From assembly GCA_029204225.1 (NCBI GenBank), contig CM055109.1, forward strand, positions 32,372,927 to 32,436,926: DNA of 64,000 nucleotides, in the 5' to 3' direction. Made by a program: the position numbers and the translations under genes. Below are positions 37,701 to 52,600 of the stretch, piece by piece. How positions within the stretch are numbered: position 1 is the stretch's first letter; each line of letters opens with the position of its first letter. The DNA comes from Diphasiastrum complanatum (taxonomy: Eukaryota > Streptophyta > Lycopodiopsida > Lycopodiales > Lycopodiaceae). The notes below the pieces were generated by a model that did not search any database, was not told the origin of the DNA, and worked only from the letters and a program-made list of their open reading frames with translations.

Positions 37701-40700
37701 GGTTAGCTAGTCAATTGAATCTTTTATACTGTCATTGATAATAGACTGAAAGTAAAACAGCAAAAACACATGGTCATGAAATATCCTATCAAAATAGGTC
37801 TGTGGCAAATCATTGGAGATTAGAGAGAGCTCTTTAGGGATCAGTATTTCAGCTGAAAAATTTACCAGTCCCCTAATTTATCTCTAAAAACATCTGGTGC
37901 ATGTGAGCATTTTTGAAAGAAATATGGAGACAGCAACTTTGACTAAACACAGTTTACAAAAGGTAGGGGAAGTTCCAGGGTCCAATTCCTTTTCGAGCTT
38001 TACAAGTCCTACAATCTAGTGCAAGAGTGCATAGTACCCTTTTTCATGCTCCAACGCTTATTACAGTGGTTCAAAACAGGTAAGTCATAGGATGTAATCT
38101 TTTGGTAGGTGTGGAATAGGGAGCAAACATTAAAGCAATTTCAAGCGGACATTAGAAGAACATCCCAGAAAGGGAAATTGGAGTATTTTACCATTGCCTA
38201 ACGATTGACAAAAGATCAACTTAACATTTAAAATTATGAAATATGTGAAAACTTCTTTAAGAAAGAAAAACCTGCAACAGATGAAAACAACCCTTCTTGA
38301 AAACCACTGTTTTGCCAATCATCAAACTTACGCGACTATATACAAATGGCTACTGCCTTCTAATCTCTACTGCCTTGTAATCTCTACTGCATTGAATCCT
38401 CGTCAACTTTATTACTCAGGTAAAAGTCCTGGATTTCTTGACCAATTTATGATAGACGTGAAAGTAGCCAAAGAATGTAAACAACAAAGAGCACAGGACC
38501 ATAGATCAAAAAACTGCAAATAAGTGACAATACCTTCTGTTGGACTCCACAACTTCTTGAAATAAGTGCACACGCCTTGCTTCAGAGAACACATGTTTCG
38601 CTCTCTGTTCAGGCAAAGTAAGACAGTTGATCATGATGATTTCTTGACAAGCCAGTGCAATACTAGACTTTATCAAAATGGCTACCATTGCAATACACAT
38701 TACTTCCATACTACATAGTAACAAACGGAAGAGACTCACATCAGCCAAGAAACTAACAGCCTACATTTACGCATCTGGCTTAGATAAGAGATGTACCTAA
38801 GAGCATTTTCCCGAGTTAACTAGAAAGAAATGGTTTGTATCCGAACTAGGAAACAACATCAAATTGAAAAAACGGTCATATACTTGCTTTTGTGCTATTG
38901 GATTGATATAACTCTTTATCAAAAGAAAAAACCTCCAGCTCCTCTAGATTTATGTGATTTGAGACACAAGTTTTCATGTCCTTATAGGGGGAACTTGATA
39001 CGATTTTAGCTTTCCTCAAAATATTCTTATAACTGGATGGAGAAGACCATAAGTAGATTTTGGATCCCTTAAAAAATTAGATTGGCGGCTCGTTTCAGGG
39101 TTCCAATCTCCTCTTTCAAGTGACTGCACTTTTGTCAACTAACCACTTGAGGAAAGGTCAAGTTTCTCACCTTGTCAACCTGTGCAAGGGAGCTGTTCAA
39201 ATTTGTGCTGAGGTGCAACATTGCTCATCCAAAATGCAAGAATTGTTGATTCTTGCCTCAAATGCTATAACTGTTCTCAAACGGTTATTTTTTTGGCTTC
39301 ATGATTTCAATTATTTGCCAGTACATTGTTTAGAGTAGATTTTAGGTCATCTTCTTATGTTCAGAACCTCTCACTCTCTCTAGACCACCACCATTTTGTA
39401 TACAAAGTCCTGAAGCCTTTGAACCACATTGCATCTATTTTATGGGTCTTCAATTGTGGTTGCCTTAATGCATAATAGACCTTGGTCCAATATTGAATAA
39501 TCTAAGCCCAGAAGGTACAGCTTCTGTCATAGCCTGCTGATCATTTAACCTCAGTGATGAACTTGATGAATAAAGAGGAAACTTGCCACTTTTCAGATAT
39601 AATAAAATGATTATAAGATTCTTATTAGGCTTAGAATCCAGGCTTTAAGAGATTGCCCATGGAACGCACATGTGGAACCAAGTGTACTCAAAATGGGCCT
39701 AATGGTTAGGCTATTACTTGAAGGTTCCTTGAGAGAGAAATTGGATGCTATCAACTATGTACCCGTCTTGTTATACTGAGCTCTATACTGTGTGGTACCA
39801 GGATATCAAGGATGACGATCTTACATACATTCAAGTTGAGGAGAGACGTAAAGCCTTTCAAGAAGTCAATGATCTTGGTCATTGAGTGACTTGTCAGATT
39901 GGTAGAGCCCATTTCACAGATAGGCATTCACCTCCAGCTGCTCAAGCATAGGGTCTTAGGGGCTCTGAGCACAGAAGCACCCTGGGGAGCCCAACCATCG
40001 AGGATAAAATTTGGAACTGTAATGGGATATTCCTTAGTAACAGCAGGAGATTTGTGAAATTTCATTGAGGATGGTGAAATTTGGCTTTTCAATCTTAAAT
40101 ATATCCTAATGTTCAAAATTCAAAAAAGTAGCCACCACATGTTGAAAAGTAAAAAACTTAAAGCCTCCTCCATGGTAATGAAACAAAGTGAAACAATTAT
40201 TTGTGATTAAAGGTCATAAATAGATTTCCTACACATTTTCGTGCTATTTCTTTCAAGTCATAGTCTTTCATAGTTTCTTCTAGCAAGCTACAAACATTAT
40301 TTCATTTTGATAACTCCAACAACTTAGGTGCTTCATGTATTCGTTTAAAATGGTGGAAGTCTGACATATGGTTTGCTGGATAATGATGTACGACTTACTA
40401 CAAACGTTTTTGGACTAAGTAAATCATACAGCTTCTAGATGTCTAAATAAATCTTACAGTTTTGAATGTCTAAAAGAATGTTTCCCAAGATCAAATCTTT
40501 AGTTTAAGTTCAACTTGAGGCTTGAAATGCTATGGCTGTGGTTCTATAACTTAAAGTCATAAGATGCCATGTAAAAGTTTGAACTGCATCAGTCAAAGAC
40601 CCTTGCTGAAGGCCCCTGGCTACACTGAAGTGAACGCAAGAGAATAGATTGATAATATCACCTAGTAGTTGATTAAGTCCAAACATATGACATGGCTGGT

Positions 40701-43095
40701 TTCTGTCATAGTTACCAGGGAACGCGTTCGTGCTCCCTGTTCCCCACCTAACCAGGCGTTCCAGTGCACCCGTTCCCAGGTGGGACGTTCCCGCAGCAGA
40801 GGGAACACATTCCCAGGGGTGAGAACGCGTTCCCAAGCAGAAAAAGTAAAATCATCTAAAAAAACCTTCTCCTTTTAAGCTTCTCAGTTTTTTGAAGAGT
40901 ATTACCCATAAGGGTTCATATGCCTATATAAAAAGTCATCAAAAATATCAAGATACCCGTTTTTGAGAAATAATGTCGGTTCCATTCCTATGCTTTGCCA
41001 ATTTTCTGAGCACTGTTTAAAACTTATATTTAATGACATGGCGTTCCCAAGTTCTCGAGAATGTTCCCGTTCCCAGGAACGTTCCCAAGCCGAAAAAGTA
41101 AAATCATCTAAAAAACCTTCTCTTTTTTAAGGCTCTCAATTTTTTGAAGAGTATTACCCATAAAAGGGTATATGCCTATATAAAAAGCCATCAAAAGTAT
41201 CAAAATACCCGTTTTTTAGAAATAATGTTGGTTCCATTCCTATGCTTTGCCAATTTTCTTGAGACTGTTTCAAACTGATCATTCATTCTCTCCTGGAGAA
41301 TGAAGAGTTCTTCCATTGGTGGTCAGGTCAGGACGATTATCTAGGCCTCAAGATGTAGGTAGGCGAGGGTCGAGGGTAAGGTATGGTGTATGGGACACCA
41401 TGGCTTATCAGAGATCCGAGCTTGCTTGATGGTGGTCTATAGCTCCAGTGCACGGGGGAGAGGTGGCAGTACCTCTATGGATGGGCGGTAACGTAGTGTT
41501 TGTCACATGATCCTGTCTAAGCAATGACCAGAACGACGATGGGGATTCTAAACCGTTTCCAAGTTCTCGAAAACGATCCCGTTCCCAGGGTTCATGTTCC
41601 CATTTCGTTCCCGTTCCCTGGCAACTATGGATTCTATACCAACATACAGCTGTAATAACTCTTGTATTGAACCAGAAACTTGATAATTGGCATACAATGG
41701 TTTCAGTACAGACACCTCAAATTCACTATGTTAAAAAAGAACTTCAAGGATGATAGAGCAAGAACTTTATCAGCTTGTATTTCAACTAAATAACTAGCTG
41801 AAAATTCTGACATGCAGAAACTTCAAGGATGATAGAGAAAGAACTTTATCAGCTTGTATTTCAACCAAATAACTAGCTGAAAATTCTGACATGCACTGAC
41901 TTGGAAAAGTTTGTATTGCTTAGCCGCAGATATCACAGCCAAAGAGCTCGGTGACTTTTGCATCAATGATTGCAGATCGTTTTTGAGTAAAGCCTCCACT
42001 TCTTCTCTCATATATGGTTCTTCGTGAAGTAGCACCTATGACAGCAACTACAGACGGTTATGTTGATCTAGAGACGCCATTTAAGACACGCTCACATAAT
42101 AACTTAGATCGTAGAGAGTTTAAGAAGACTCGTCACTCACATACACTTCTGTACAACTCAACAACATATAACTCATAAATACCTGAACAGCAAACACAGG
42201 ATCAAAGGAGCCCTGTGAAGCTGAAAAAGAGAGACACAGTTTCTCAATATCAGATAGCGTTGAGATTGTGGTGGTAGCTTCTTCTACTGGTATGCCTAAT
42301 TTTACTGCCAGAACCATCTGCCAAAAACAATAAACTCACCATCATATCACCTTCTTTGATAGAAGTTCCACAAACACTAAAATACACAGTCTGAGCATGT
42401 GTCAAATTGAAAAACGAGCCATCTTTATCTTAGGAATGAGGGTAGACTAGGTAGAAACAATTCTCAACACATAATATCGGAAAGATTAAAAGCAAATAGT
42501 TTTCCTTTCGAACTTGATGTATATTCATCAGTAAGTCTTGATTTATGATTTCCATATATGAAGGATCCTTCATTTGTGTTGCGCTCTCAGCTATTCAGGT
42601 TTGATTAAGCAATATCTCATGCTAGTTTCATTTGTTCATAACCTCAAGCAATAAAGAGAATTTGAGCAAGCCCGAAAAGTTTTGAAGTCAAAATTCCAAA
42701 TGTGAGAAAATCCATACCTGCTCATGTTTTGGAAAGACATATCAGATAGCAGTGAAGTTGTAAGTATTACCTATTTGCCCATTGCACAATTCGAATCAAA
42801 GAAGAGAATAAACACATGCAGCACGGGAATATAAGGCCAGATGTCCATCCATGTGTGCAGGTGTTGGAGCTAAGATTTCATGCCAAGTTTCATTTTGTGC
42901 ATAAGGGTGTTAGAAGACCTATCTGGGATATTTCAGGTTGATGCTATTTGCTTTATCTTGATAGTCAAGATCGTGATCCTGTTGGAACTTCAGTAGCCAA
43001 TCAAAGCGAAGGAGGCTCACCTCTCAAATCTATAAGAGGGAGCCATTTTCTTTGTATTGCGATCTTATCATCTTCTCATCTTCCTAACACTATCA

Positions 43096-43161
<66 letters not shown>

Positions 43162-43551
43162 TTAAGAAAATCCTAGAGCGATCATTAAGATCCATTACGT
43201 AGGCCTTCTTTCATCGTTCACCTCCCTAGAGAAGATCAACCTCTTCAGGAGAAGATCTAGAGCCAAGGATGCCTAGATAAGACCAAACAAAACAAACCAA
43301 GAAAAGACCGAATAGAGAAGAACCATCAAAGATGAACAACGCACAAATCTAGGTTATTCCACAATCAGATCCTAAGATAAGATTGACAACCTTAGCAAGC
43401 CTAGATTCCCACTCCTATTTCGTCGTTTACCCTCTCCCCATTGGATCGAAACCCGTTACTACACACGACTACTCACCCGGTTGGAGATCCAAAACCCCTT
43501 CTTTGCCCCCCCCTCTAGATCCGACCGATTAGGGAGGCACAGAAAGGGTCC

Positions 43552-43613
<62 letters not shown>

Positions 43614-46600
43614 TTAATGTCCTTGAATACCCTAAGGTGCATAGGACTCAGAAAAGGTACATGTCAAGTGTGCACATAGGAGCTTAAAGCTCAATCATCT
43701 AAAAAACAGTAACTGCAAATATAATGCCTAAGGATGGCTGGCCCAGTCAGGGTCCAACAGCCTGGAATCGAATATCATGATGCCTATCAGCCTGGAAGAA
43801 GTGGTGGATGGTATGCTATGAAGGTGTCACTGGGTGTGTCATGGACCTCTGCCGTCGGGTAGGCTGTCGGTGTCGTCTTTGTTGCTGTGTCCATCTGGGC
43901 TGGGGCCTAATGGTTGACTGTCTCTTTGGCCGTCGACATGGTTGCTACTGCCGATGTATAGAAAAATCTGGAATCTCGGCCTCTCCATCTGAATCGTAGC
44001 CTATGGATACGTCGGATCTCTGTCTTTGACGGGATATGCACTCACTGATGCTCAACTGTACCAGGGAGTGTGTATCAGTATCTAGTCTCCTCCTCCTCAA
44101 GTAAAATTTTTGTGTTTTTTTGCATGATCTTCGAAAATTCTACTCCAAATTCTTGGATCTCTAGATCATTGCAAAGCCAGGAGCAAGAGGATACTACTCC
44201 ACATGCAGGAAAACACATTCTACGAAGGGATTCTGCTGGGAACTCCATTCTACAAGCTGGAAAGAGTGGGAGACGGATGCTTTGCATTCCTTTCTAGGTT
44301 GTCTCTTTCTTGTTCATTCATTGAATGTTTCTAGACATGGATTTGTCTAAAATTCACTTAGAAAGTGAGTCTAGACATGATGAGTTTGCTGTACGCTTTT
44401 TTGCATCTTAGGCAATTTTCATGCATTTAGAGCCAAGCACAGACTATAAACATAGATGGAAGACAACATGAATGACATTAAGCCCTACTTTCACATATGA
44501 TGTACTTGCAAACTATCTTTCAGAAGAGGAAGTCTCGCAGGAAAGTCATGGTAGGGGATCTTCGTGATAATTTGCAAGACCCAGCTATGGAGTATCTTAA
44601 CTCAAATACTAGATCAACTATGAAAGCTTGAGAAACTTGGCTATGGAAAACATCACACACAAGGAGAATTGCATAAGCACCTCACAAACTCAAAAGTCTG
44701 AAGAAGAAATGAATTGCTAGAGAGAGAGAGGAGGGCATGGGTCCTCCAAATCCCTTGTGAGGCAAGCACCTCCTTTACATGCATGGAAAGTCTAGGTGTC
44801 AACCATAGGAGTGAGCTACTTGGCCAAGTGGGCCACTTGCACTAATTTACTCAACTTACAAAAGGGGGTCTCATGCATTTAATTAAAACATGCCCCATGA
44901 GTTATGTACAGCTCAATTAATGCTTAGCCAAAGGGGTAAAATAGGCATTACTCTTCAACACCCCCCCCTTAATGGCAATTTTATTCAAACTGACACCCAA
45001 CAAAGTTCTGAACTTTTCAAACTTATCTTTACTAAGTGGTTTAGTAAAATATCAGCTATCTGGTCGTTGGTGTCACAATAACCTAGCTCGATCTCCCCAC
45101 TGTGCACTTTCTCTCGTATAAAATGCTGGTCCACCTCTATGTGTTTCGTCCGTGCATGATAGACTGGATTCCTCGCAAGCTGAATGCAACTTTGGTTATC
45201 ACAATCTTCTGAAAGTTTTGCTTCTTCTTAGAAGCAAAAGCAAGCTCTGGATTATCTTCCCTTTCAGAAAGATTCTTCCTTCTCATCTCCTCCTGTAAAA
45301 GAGGACCACATAACTCCCCAAAGGTTGGGAGTTTCTCCCTAGCAGAAAGGGACATCACATAGTCTTGATAGTTGAATGACAAGTTGTTCAAGACTATGGG
45401 GACAATACTCTTGTCACTTACTTTCTCTCCAACTGAAGCAAGCTGATCCATTAGGTCCTTGACCTTTGTAATATGTTCACCAATTGTTGCACATGCTTCC
45501 ATCTTGAGAGTATGTAACCTGTTTTGCAAATACACCAGCTTGGCTGAATCCACTGTTTCAAACATAGACTTCAGAATTGTCCAAGCATCAGCTGCATCCC
45601 TTGCATTGCAAATGTGAGGAATAATATTGTCCTTGACAGAAAGATTGATTATCCTATGAGCTTTCTGTCTCCTGTTCATGTAGTCCTTCAATTCAGGATC
45701 AGATGTTGGTACAGGTTCTGTACCTGTCATCACCTCCCAGCAATTCTTGTCCATCAAGATATTAGCCATCTTGAACTTCCACACTCTGTAGTTTGTGCCA
45801 TTTAGTTTGCTAGATTCACCCAGCAAACTCTCCCCAAGACTAGCCATGCTAAAATCTGTGCTCAAACAGAAGCTCAACTGGAAAAAGATCAGAAAAGAAA
45901 CAACTTCCAGCAACAAGGGTTTGACCCCAAACTAGGGTATGTAGCCACTTCAAGGCAACCCTTCAGCTCCTGCTTTTGTCTTTGCCACTTGGTATGGCCT
46001 CACTAGCACAAGCACTAGGCCCCACTGGAACAGAAACCAGAAGCCCCTACAGAAAGTGCGCCCTACTTTTGTGTAAGCTCCTCCAGAAAGACTCCCCAAA
46101 ACTTAGCCAGATTTAGAAAGTTTTTGGATCATCCCACTCCCCTTGCCAATAGCTCTCCAACAGTGCAAGACTCCACCTGATCTGACACCTGTAGATCAAA
46201 TGCTCCCTCTTTCAAGATTGAGGTGCTTGTAGAAGATGAGAATCTTCTCAAGAATCTAAGCACTGAAGTTTCTCTCACTCACAGACCCACAGGCTAGACA
46301 ACCTGCTCTGATACCATGATAATTTGCAAGACCCAGCTATGGAGTATCTTAACTCAAATACTAGATCAACTATGAAAGCTTGAGAAACTTGGCTATGGAA
46401 AACATCACACACAAGGAGAATTGCATAAGCACCTCACAAACTCAAAAGTCTGAAGAAGAAATGAATTGCTAGAGAGAGAGAGGAGGGCGTGGGTCCTCCA
46501 AATCCCTTGTGAGACAAGCACCTCCTTTACACGCATGGAAAGTCTAGGTGTCAACCATAGGAGTGAGCTACTTGGCCAAGTGGGCCACTTGCACTAATTT

Positions 46601-49600
46601 ACTCAACTTACAAAAGGGGGTCTCATGCATTTAATTAAAACATGCCCCATGAGTTATGTACAGCTTAACTAATGCTTAGCCAAAGGGGTAAAATAGGCAT
46701 TACTCTTCAACACTTCGTTCTTCAATTAGTGATGCTCTTATCTCTGTTACTTTGAACACAAACTCTAATGCCATAATAATAAACAAAGCAAATATATCAA
46801 TTCTCTGAGCTACTGGCAGCAGAAGTAAGAGCGCAAGTCTGTTGGTGGATTAGTAGTGTGTCAAATAGCTAGTATGAATGAAGAGTGATCAAGAAGTACA
46901 TCATCATTGCAAAGACAAATCAGTAGTATGAGACAAAATTGCACTCTTGATTAAAAGAAAATGATCTAAATAGATCAAAGTACATGGGCATGAAAAACCG
47001 TCGCACAATTCAGGTTGTGCTCGCGTTTCAAAAATGTTTCACACTTAATTTGTTGATGATCTACCTACTGATATATATGGTTGAATGACCATTGTAGATC
47101 AATGACTAAGTACCAGGAGATATGATTATACCTCCTCACTGGTCCTACTTCATCCGTCCTATATTAGATAGCAGTCGTTGAAGATATTAATACATAGTAG
47201 ACAGATTGTCAACATCGTCCTTTGATCGCGACCCGGGTCGGAACAGATGACAATATCGAAATAGGTTCTGGGTCGAAATAAGTGCTGGGTCGAAATCGGT
47301 GCTAGGTCGAAATAAGTGCCAAACCGATTCGATCCTTTCGACGCAAGCCAGGATCGAAATCTATTTTCGATTCTCAGGGGTCAAAAATAGACTTCACTTC
47401 TCTATGCCAATTTTATGATTCTTTGAGTATGTTACTGTTTCAGGATGCTCATTAGAAACTGGTTTCCACTTGGGCTTTGAAATCCAACACTCCCCCTTAA
47501 TGTGGATACTGAAATTTTTCGATCTTCAGATTTAAAATATTATTAAATCTAATATGATTGCCTTTTGATAGTGCTTTGGTGAAGTAAGTTGCTGCCATGG
47601 AATATGTGCTACAGTAAATGAGCGAAACTTCCTTGCTCTGCACCTTTTCCCTAAGATAATGGTATCTGATTTCGATATGCTTGTTTCGAGAGTGAAATCT
47701 CGGATTCAAGAATAGTGCTATTGTACTTTGATTGTCACAATAGAGAATGCTTGGTTGTTGTTGAGCAAGGTCGATTTCTGCAAGCAGGGCTTCTGTTCAC
47801 AATTAGCATGCAGGCTTCTGTCATATCGTGGGGTTGTCATCATTGGTGCATATTGTTTGGTTAAGGATGTTTCTTCAAGAGATTGATGAAAAACAATCTG
47901 GTGCATCTATTATAAATTGTGATAACAATTGTTGAATCAAGATTGCTAGGAATCTAGTTTTCCATGTCCAAACTAAGCACATCGAGATTCATTATCATTT
48001 TGTTCGAGAAAATGTTTTAGCAGGAGAAGCCAAACTTATTTATTGTTCTATGGAAGATCACCTAAAGCACAATTCAAAAATTAAGAGCTTTGTTGGGAGT
48101 TAAATGGAATAAATTTGTTAGTAAGGGAGAGTGTTAGAAGGACTATCTAGAATATTTCTAGTTTATACTATGTGCTAAGCAACGGTGCCACATTGGCACA
48201 CCCTAAACAGCGGTTCAGAAGCTTTTCCAGAGCACCTCTTGTGAACATTCGAAACCTTCTCCAAGTGGAATTGCATAATGACAAGGTTTTAATGACGACC
48301 CAAAGGCCCAATTTTAACTTTTGATCCCTTGGAGTCAAGTTTGGATGGGGCAACGTCAATTTGGAAGGGCCATGACTATTTATTGATCTGTCTCTCCTCC
48401 AATTTCAATGCCCTACTTTAACATGTGTAACTCCCCTATGGGCCCATGGATGACTCTTGGACTACTTATTATAACTCCCAATGGCTCGTGGCTATTGGCT
48501 TTACCACATTAGGAGCCTTTTGGCCTTTGCATTCCTCTCATTCTGTGTATATATATGGCAGCCCTCCTAGATGTTCAGAGACTAATATTTTTTAGCCAGA
48601 AAATTTGTACTCCATTTGCTCTATATTCATTACAGAGACAGAACTTGCCTCCTTTGAGGTCCTATCTTCTTCTACATTGAATGCATGTTAGTTGTGAATA
48701 CTTTTTCAGCATACTTCACTTCTATTCTTTCAAAGAGTGATGATTTGAAAGCTTATCCATGGAATAGCTAGTAGTCTTCCATCAAGCTCCCAAGCTTTGA
48801 ATACTATTATCAAGGAGAAAGTAATCAACCCATTCCATTACTAAAAAGGCACCCGAAGAAAGAAACCAACAAAAGCAGTAATCTTAGTTCCTGGTCATGT
48901 CAAGAGGTGGTGGCTTCGCAAATTTCGACCAAATTTTATTTTCACAAGAAAAAATGAAATAGACATGAATGATCCATAGAATGAACTCTACTACAGAGAA
49001 CACAGAGATCAGATGTCCAGACACTGGCATCCATGCATAGGTCAAGTTGATGCTAATGCAGATTATTGAAAAAAGTTTGCACCATTAATTTATCGTGAAA
49101 GGGAACAATCAGGACTGAAAAGGAAAAGCAACCCATACATCAAGTCTTATTGGTAAATAGATACAAAACCCTAGTGGGAACATCATCTAAGCTCTTTACA
49201 TTGTATAAAGTTTCTATCTGAAAAAGGTTCATTCAACTTGAGATCTGGAAAAAATAAATACAGATGAATACAGGAGTAAGGATCTTAAATAACAGCCTTT
49301 CTAGACCTACAAAAGTTGTCTCAGTCACAAAGGCCTTAAATAGATATGTAAATCTAGAGATTAGGAAGAAGCTCACTGCTGCCAAATGGCACTCGACCAC
49401 CCGATTGTTATAGTTTACTGCAGCAGTAACAGCTTTATTTGACTCTGTAAGTGAATTAGCAATAACAAATGTACCACCTTGTGGCAACCTCACATCAGTT
49501 CCCCTGATTGGATTGAAATCAATGAGCATTGCCACACCTTGCTTTGCCATCATAGAGATAGCCTGTGTCAAGCAACCAAAAAAACAGATCCATTTAACAA

Positions 49601-52600
49601 GATCATCTTCCATCCCTCTTCCCACTTCTTGGCACATTGATATCTTCAGATCATGCCTAACAATGTTGCAACGATGCAATTTACATAGCAGTAAATAAAG
49701 TTCTCTACGAAGTTCTATGTACATTCTATTTACAGCAGATTAGACAAATTCCACAAAAAAGCAGGAAGGTTTGATTCACCTGATCCATGCCACCTGACTG
49801 AGTCCCAATATGGCGCTCGCATGTGCAAGCAAACTCCGACACTTCTTTCTGCCAACCAAAAATATATATTGATTTAGTAAGTTCAGAACTATAGGCCATT
49901 CCATGATGGATCCCTCAAACTATTGTCAAGAAAGTTTTATTTCCTTGACAATTCATGTGATCATACATTTTGAGATTCATCCTAGAAATACCTTAGAAAA
50001 GCCCAATTTCAGCAGGGCGACTATTGCAACCACAGATGCACACACCAATGCTGAAGAACTGGAAAGGCCTGCCCCTGTGGAAAAATTTGTGTTAAATGAG
50101 GAAAGGAGAAGCCACCTTAGAAAATCTGAGATCAAGCGCCATCATTATTGCAATCGCAGATGAGCAAACCATGGCCGCCGAACTTGATAAACCAGCTCCT
50201 GCGTACCTGAATCAGACTTTTTCAGAGCCCATCGGTATGGCCAAACCTGGACTTGATCATCCACTGACTGAAACTAACATAAACAGCAGTTCACTTACCC
50301 CCAAGTGGAAATCATTCAAAAAACACTTAAACATTGCATGAGAAGACATTTTAAGAAGATGTACAGAGATATGCAACGGTGCTGAGGAGAGAATAAAACT
50401 TTTATTCATCCTTCAAGTTCTACACAGCTTGTCACACCTGTCACTTTTAACAACAAACTTATTATTTGCCACCAGTGACCATGATAAGAAACTGTGAATG
50501 AATGAAGCATCCTCTTGAATATCGATTTACCTATATAGACTAATAGTCTATACTTCTCATGCAACTCCCTCTTAGAGTTTGCACCTTTGTCGATTCCAAC
50601 CTCGACAAAACTTTGTCCAATCTTAGAACATCTGAAGTTGACCTCCCTTCAGTATCTTGGTTGGTAGCCGCTTTTGCAACTTCAGCGACACCATGATCGC
50701 TAATTGTCTTCCCCTACATCTCCCTCTCCATCTCTTGTTTCACGTGGTTTTCCTTTCCTTGTGAGTTAACCCTTCCACTTTGCGACGAACTTGTTCTGAT
50801 TACTCTAGTATCACTTGAGATTTATTGATTGTTCATGTGGTGGTACCAAGTCGTGGTTGTCAAGTAATTCCTGGATACCATCCAAGTCATAGTTGATTGT
50901 TCATGTGGTCATACCAAGTAAGATCAATTCTTCTAGGAAGATCTTTTTTGAGTTGGAAAAGAGTTGTTTCTTCAAGTTCTTGAATCTATCCAAGTTCATG
51001 TTCTATCATGTGGTAGATTTTGTTGTTTCCATTAAAATTTGGAAGCTAAGGTTGTTGATCAGCTAATGAAAATCAACAGTACAAGTTGTTGTTTAGCCCC
51101 AAGAAAAACAACAAGGTTCATTTCTATGAATTAATAGGTTATTCATCAAGGTTTATTCAAGGAAGATGGACGTACACCAGTTGGGAAGTTGCATATGACA
51201 TAGTGTCAGGACAAATAGATGTCATGATGAGATGCTTTCTAAGTTGAAAAGTTGTTTGGAGCAAGTAACTCTGTGTGTGAGATAGAGGTAGGAGATTCCA
51301 TGGAAAAGATAATGTCAAGTACTTTGTGTGAGAAAGTATTTGAGGGGGAGTATCAGTTACTTTGTGTGAAAAAGTTGTATACGTTTTATCTTTCTACTTG
51401 GGGATGCTCTATTACTTGCATATTTGGTTTGGTTCATGGATGACATTCTATTTATATCATTGTTAGGAATGGTTGAAGACAAGAATGCAAACGTGAAGTG
51501 TACATCCACGGGGAGTAGTTCAACTAAGTTTATCACAAGTGATAACTTATGAGATTACCAGGAGAATCGAAGTGGATTCAATTCAAGGAATCGACACAAG
51601 TAGAGTCGACTACTTATAAAGTACAGGATTCTAACGTGTGTGTTGATGTATGAGATTTGATGTTGATATTTGAAGATCTATTTTCTACTTATGATTGTCA
51701 TGATGGTGCTATGGTAATAAAAGAGGATTACCTTTTTCTTAATGGATGTTGGTGAGATCCTTACAGATATCTGTGCATCTTATGTTATGCAAAGTTCTTG
51801 ACAATGTAAACATTAAGGGGAGTGTTAGAGTTAATGTTCACATTATTATCCCTAATGTTGTCATCTAGGTTAATTAGGATTATTGGGCCATACTTGCGTG
51901 CTAATTCTAGGGGCCCTTACCTATATTTATTAAAAGTCTAGTTAGACTATAGTTAGACAAGTTTGAGATTCTAGTGCTTAATTTGGAGCACAAGTTATTG
52001 TTATAGATAGATGTTACCATATGTAGAGAAATAATTAGGCAATTGCTTTTAGATTGTTTTTGCTTTTGCTTTTGCTTTTGGCATAGACCAAAGTCTACAA
52101 GAATGTAGTGCGCCCTACCTCATTTCTATTGGGACATAGTTGGAGTTTCCATCACCTGTGTTCTTTCTCATATGTTTGGCTATTGTTTCATCACAATAGG
52201 AATCTTGTATGATCAAGTCGGCTTTCTAACAGCTATTCCTATAATGGTTCTCACAGCTTTCTAATTATAAAACTGTTCAATTTTTCTTGAAGCCTCATGA
52301 AGCCCACCTTCAATTTGAATTACTATAACCATCAAAGCTTATGATATCAATTTTCGTGTTAATAAGCGAATAGGCTACATGAAGGAATAGGAGTGACAGA
52401 CCAATAGGGACAGTTCCCTCAACCAAAACATTTAGGCCGATCTGTGTTGGTATATCTGTTCCTGTCGATACCAAATGCATTATGTAGGAAATAAGCTACA
52501 TGAAGGAATAGGAGTGACAGACCAATAGGGACAGTTCCATCAACCAAATACATTATGTAGGAAATAAGCTACACGAAGGAATAGGAGTGACAGACCAATA

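Larger units (their letters stand above)
44565..46712 (-). mobile_element. Complete LTR element, internally deleted Copia
   Basis: Two 396-bp LTRs (44565-44960 and 46317-46712) differ at about five bases and are flanked by the perfect 5-bp target duplication cttcg (44560-44564, 46713-46717). On the minus strand the primer-binding site TGGTATCAGAGCAGG (46316-46302) follows the 5' LTR and a G-run polypurine tract (44961-44970) precedes the 3' LTR. The 1.36-kb interior holds a gag ORF joined to the last part of RNase H. Protease, integrase and reverse transcriptase are gone. A recent, non-autonomous insertion in GAL1 intron 7, same orientation as the gene. Confidence 0.95.

Noticed and set aside
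49992-50198. Exon 5 pair as an assembly duplication
   Set aside because: The copies differ at over a third of positions and have different flanking introns, so a recent assembly artefact cannot explain them.
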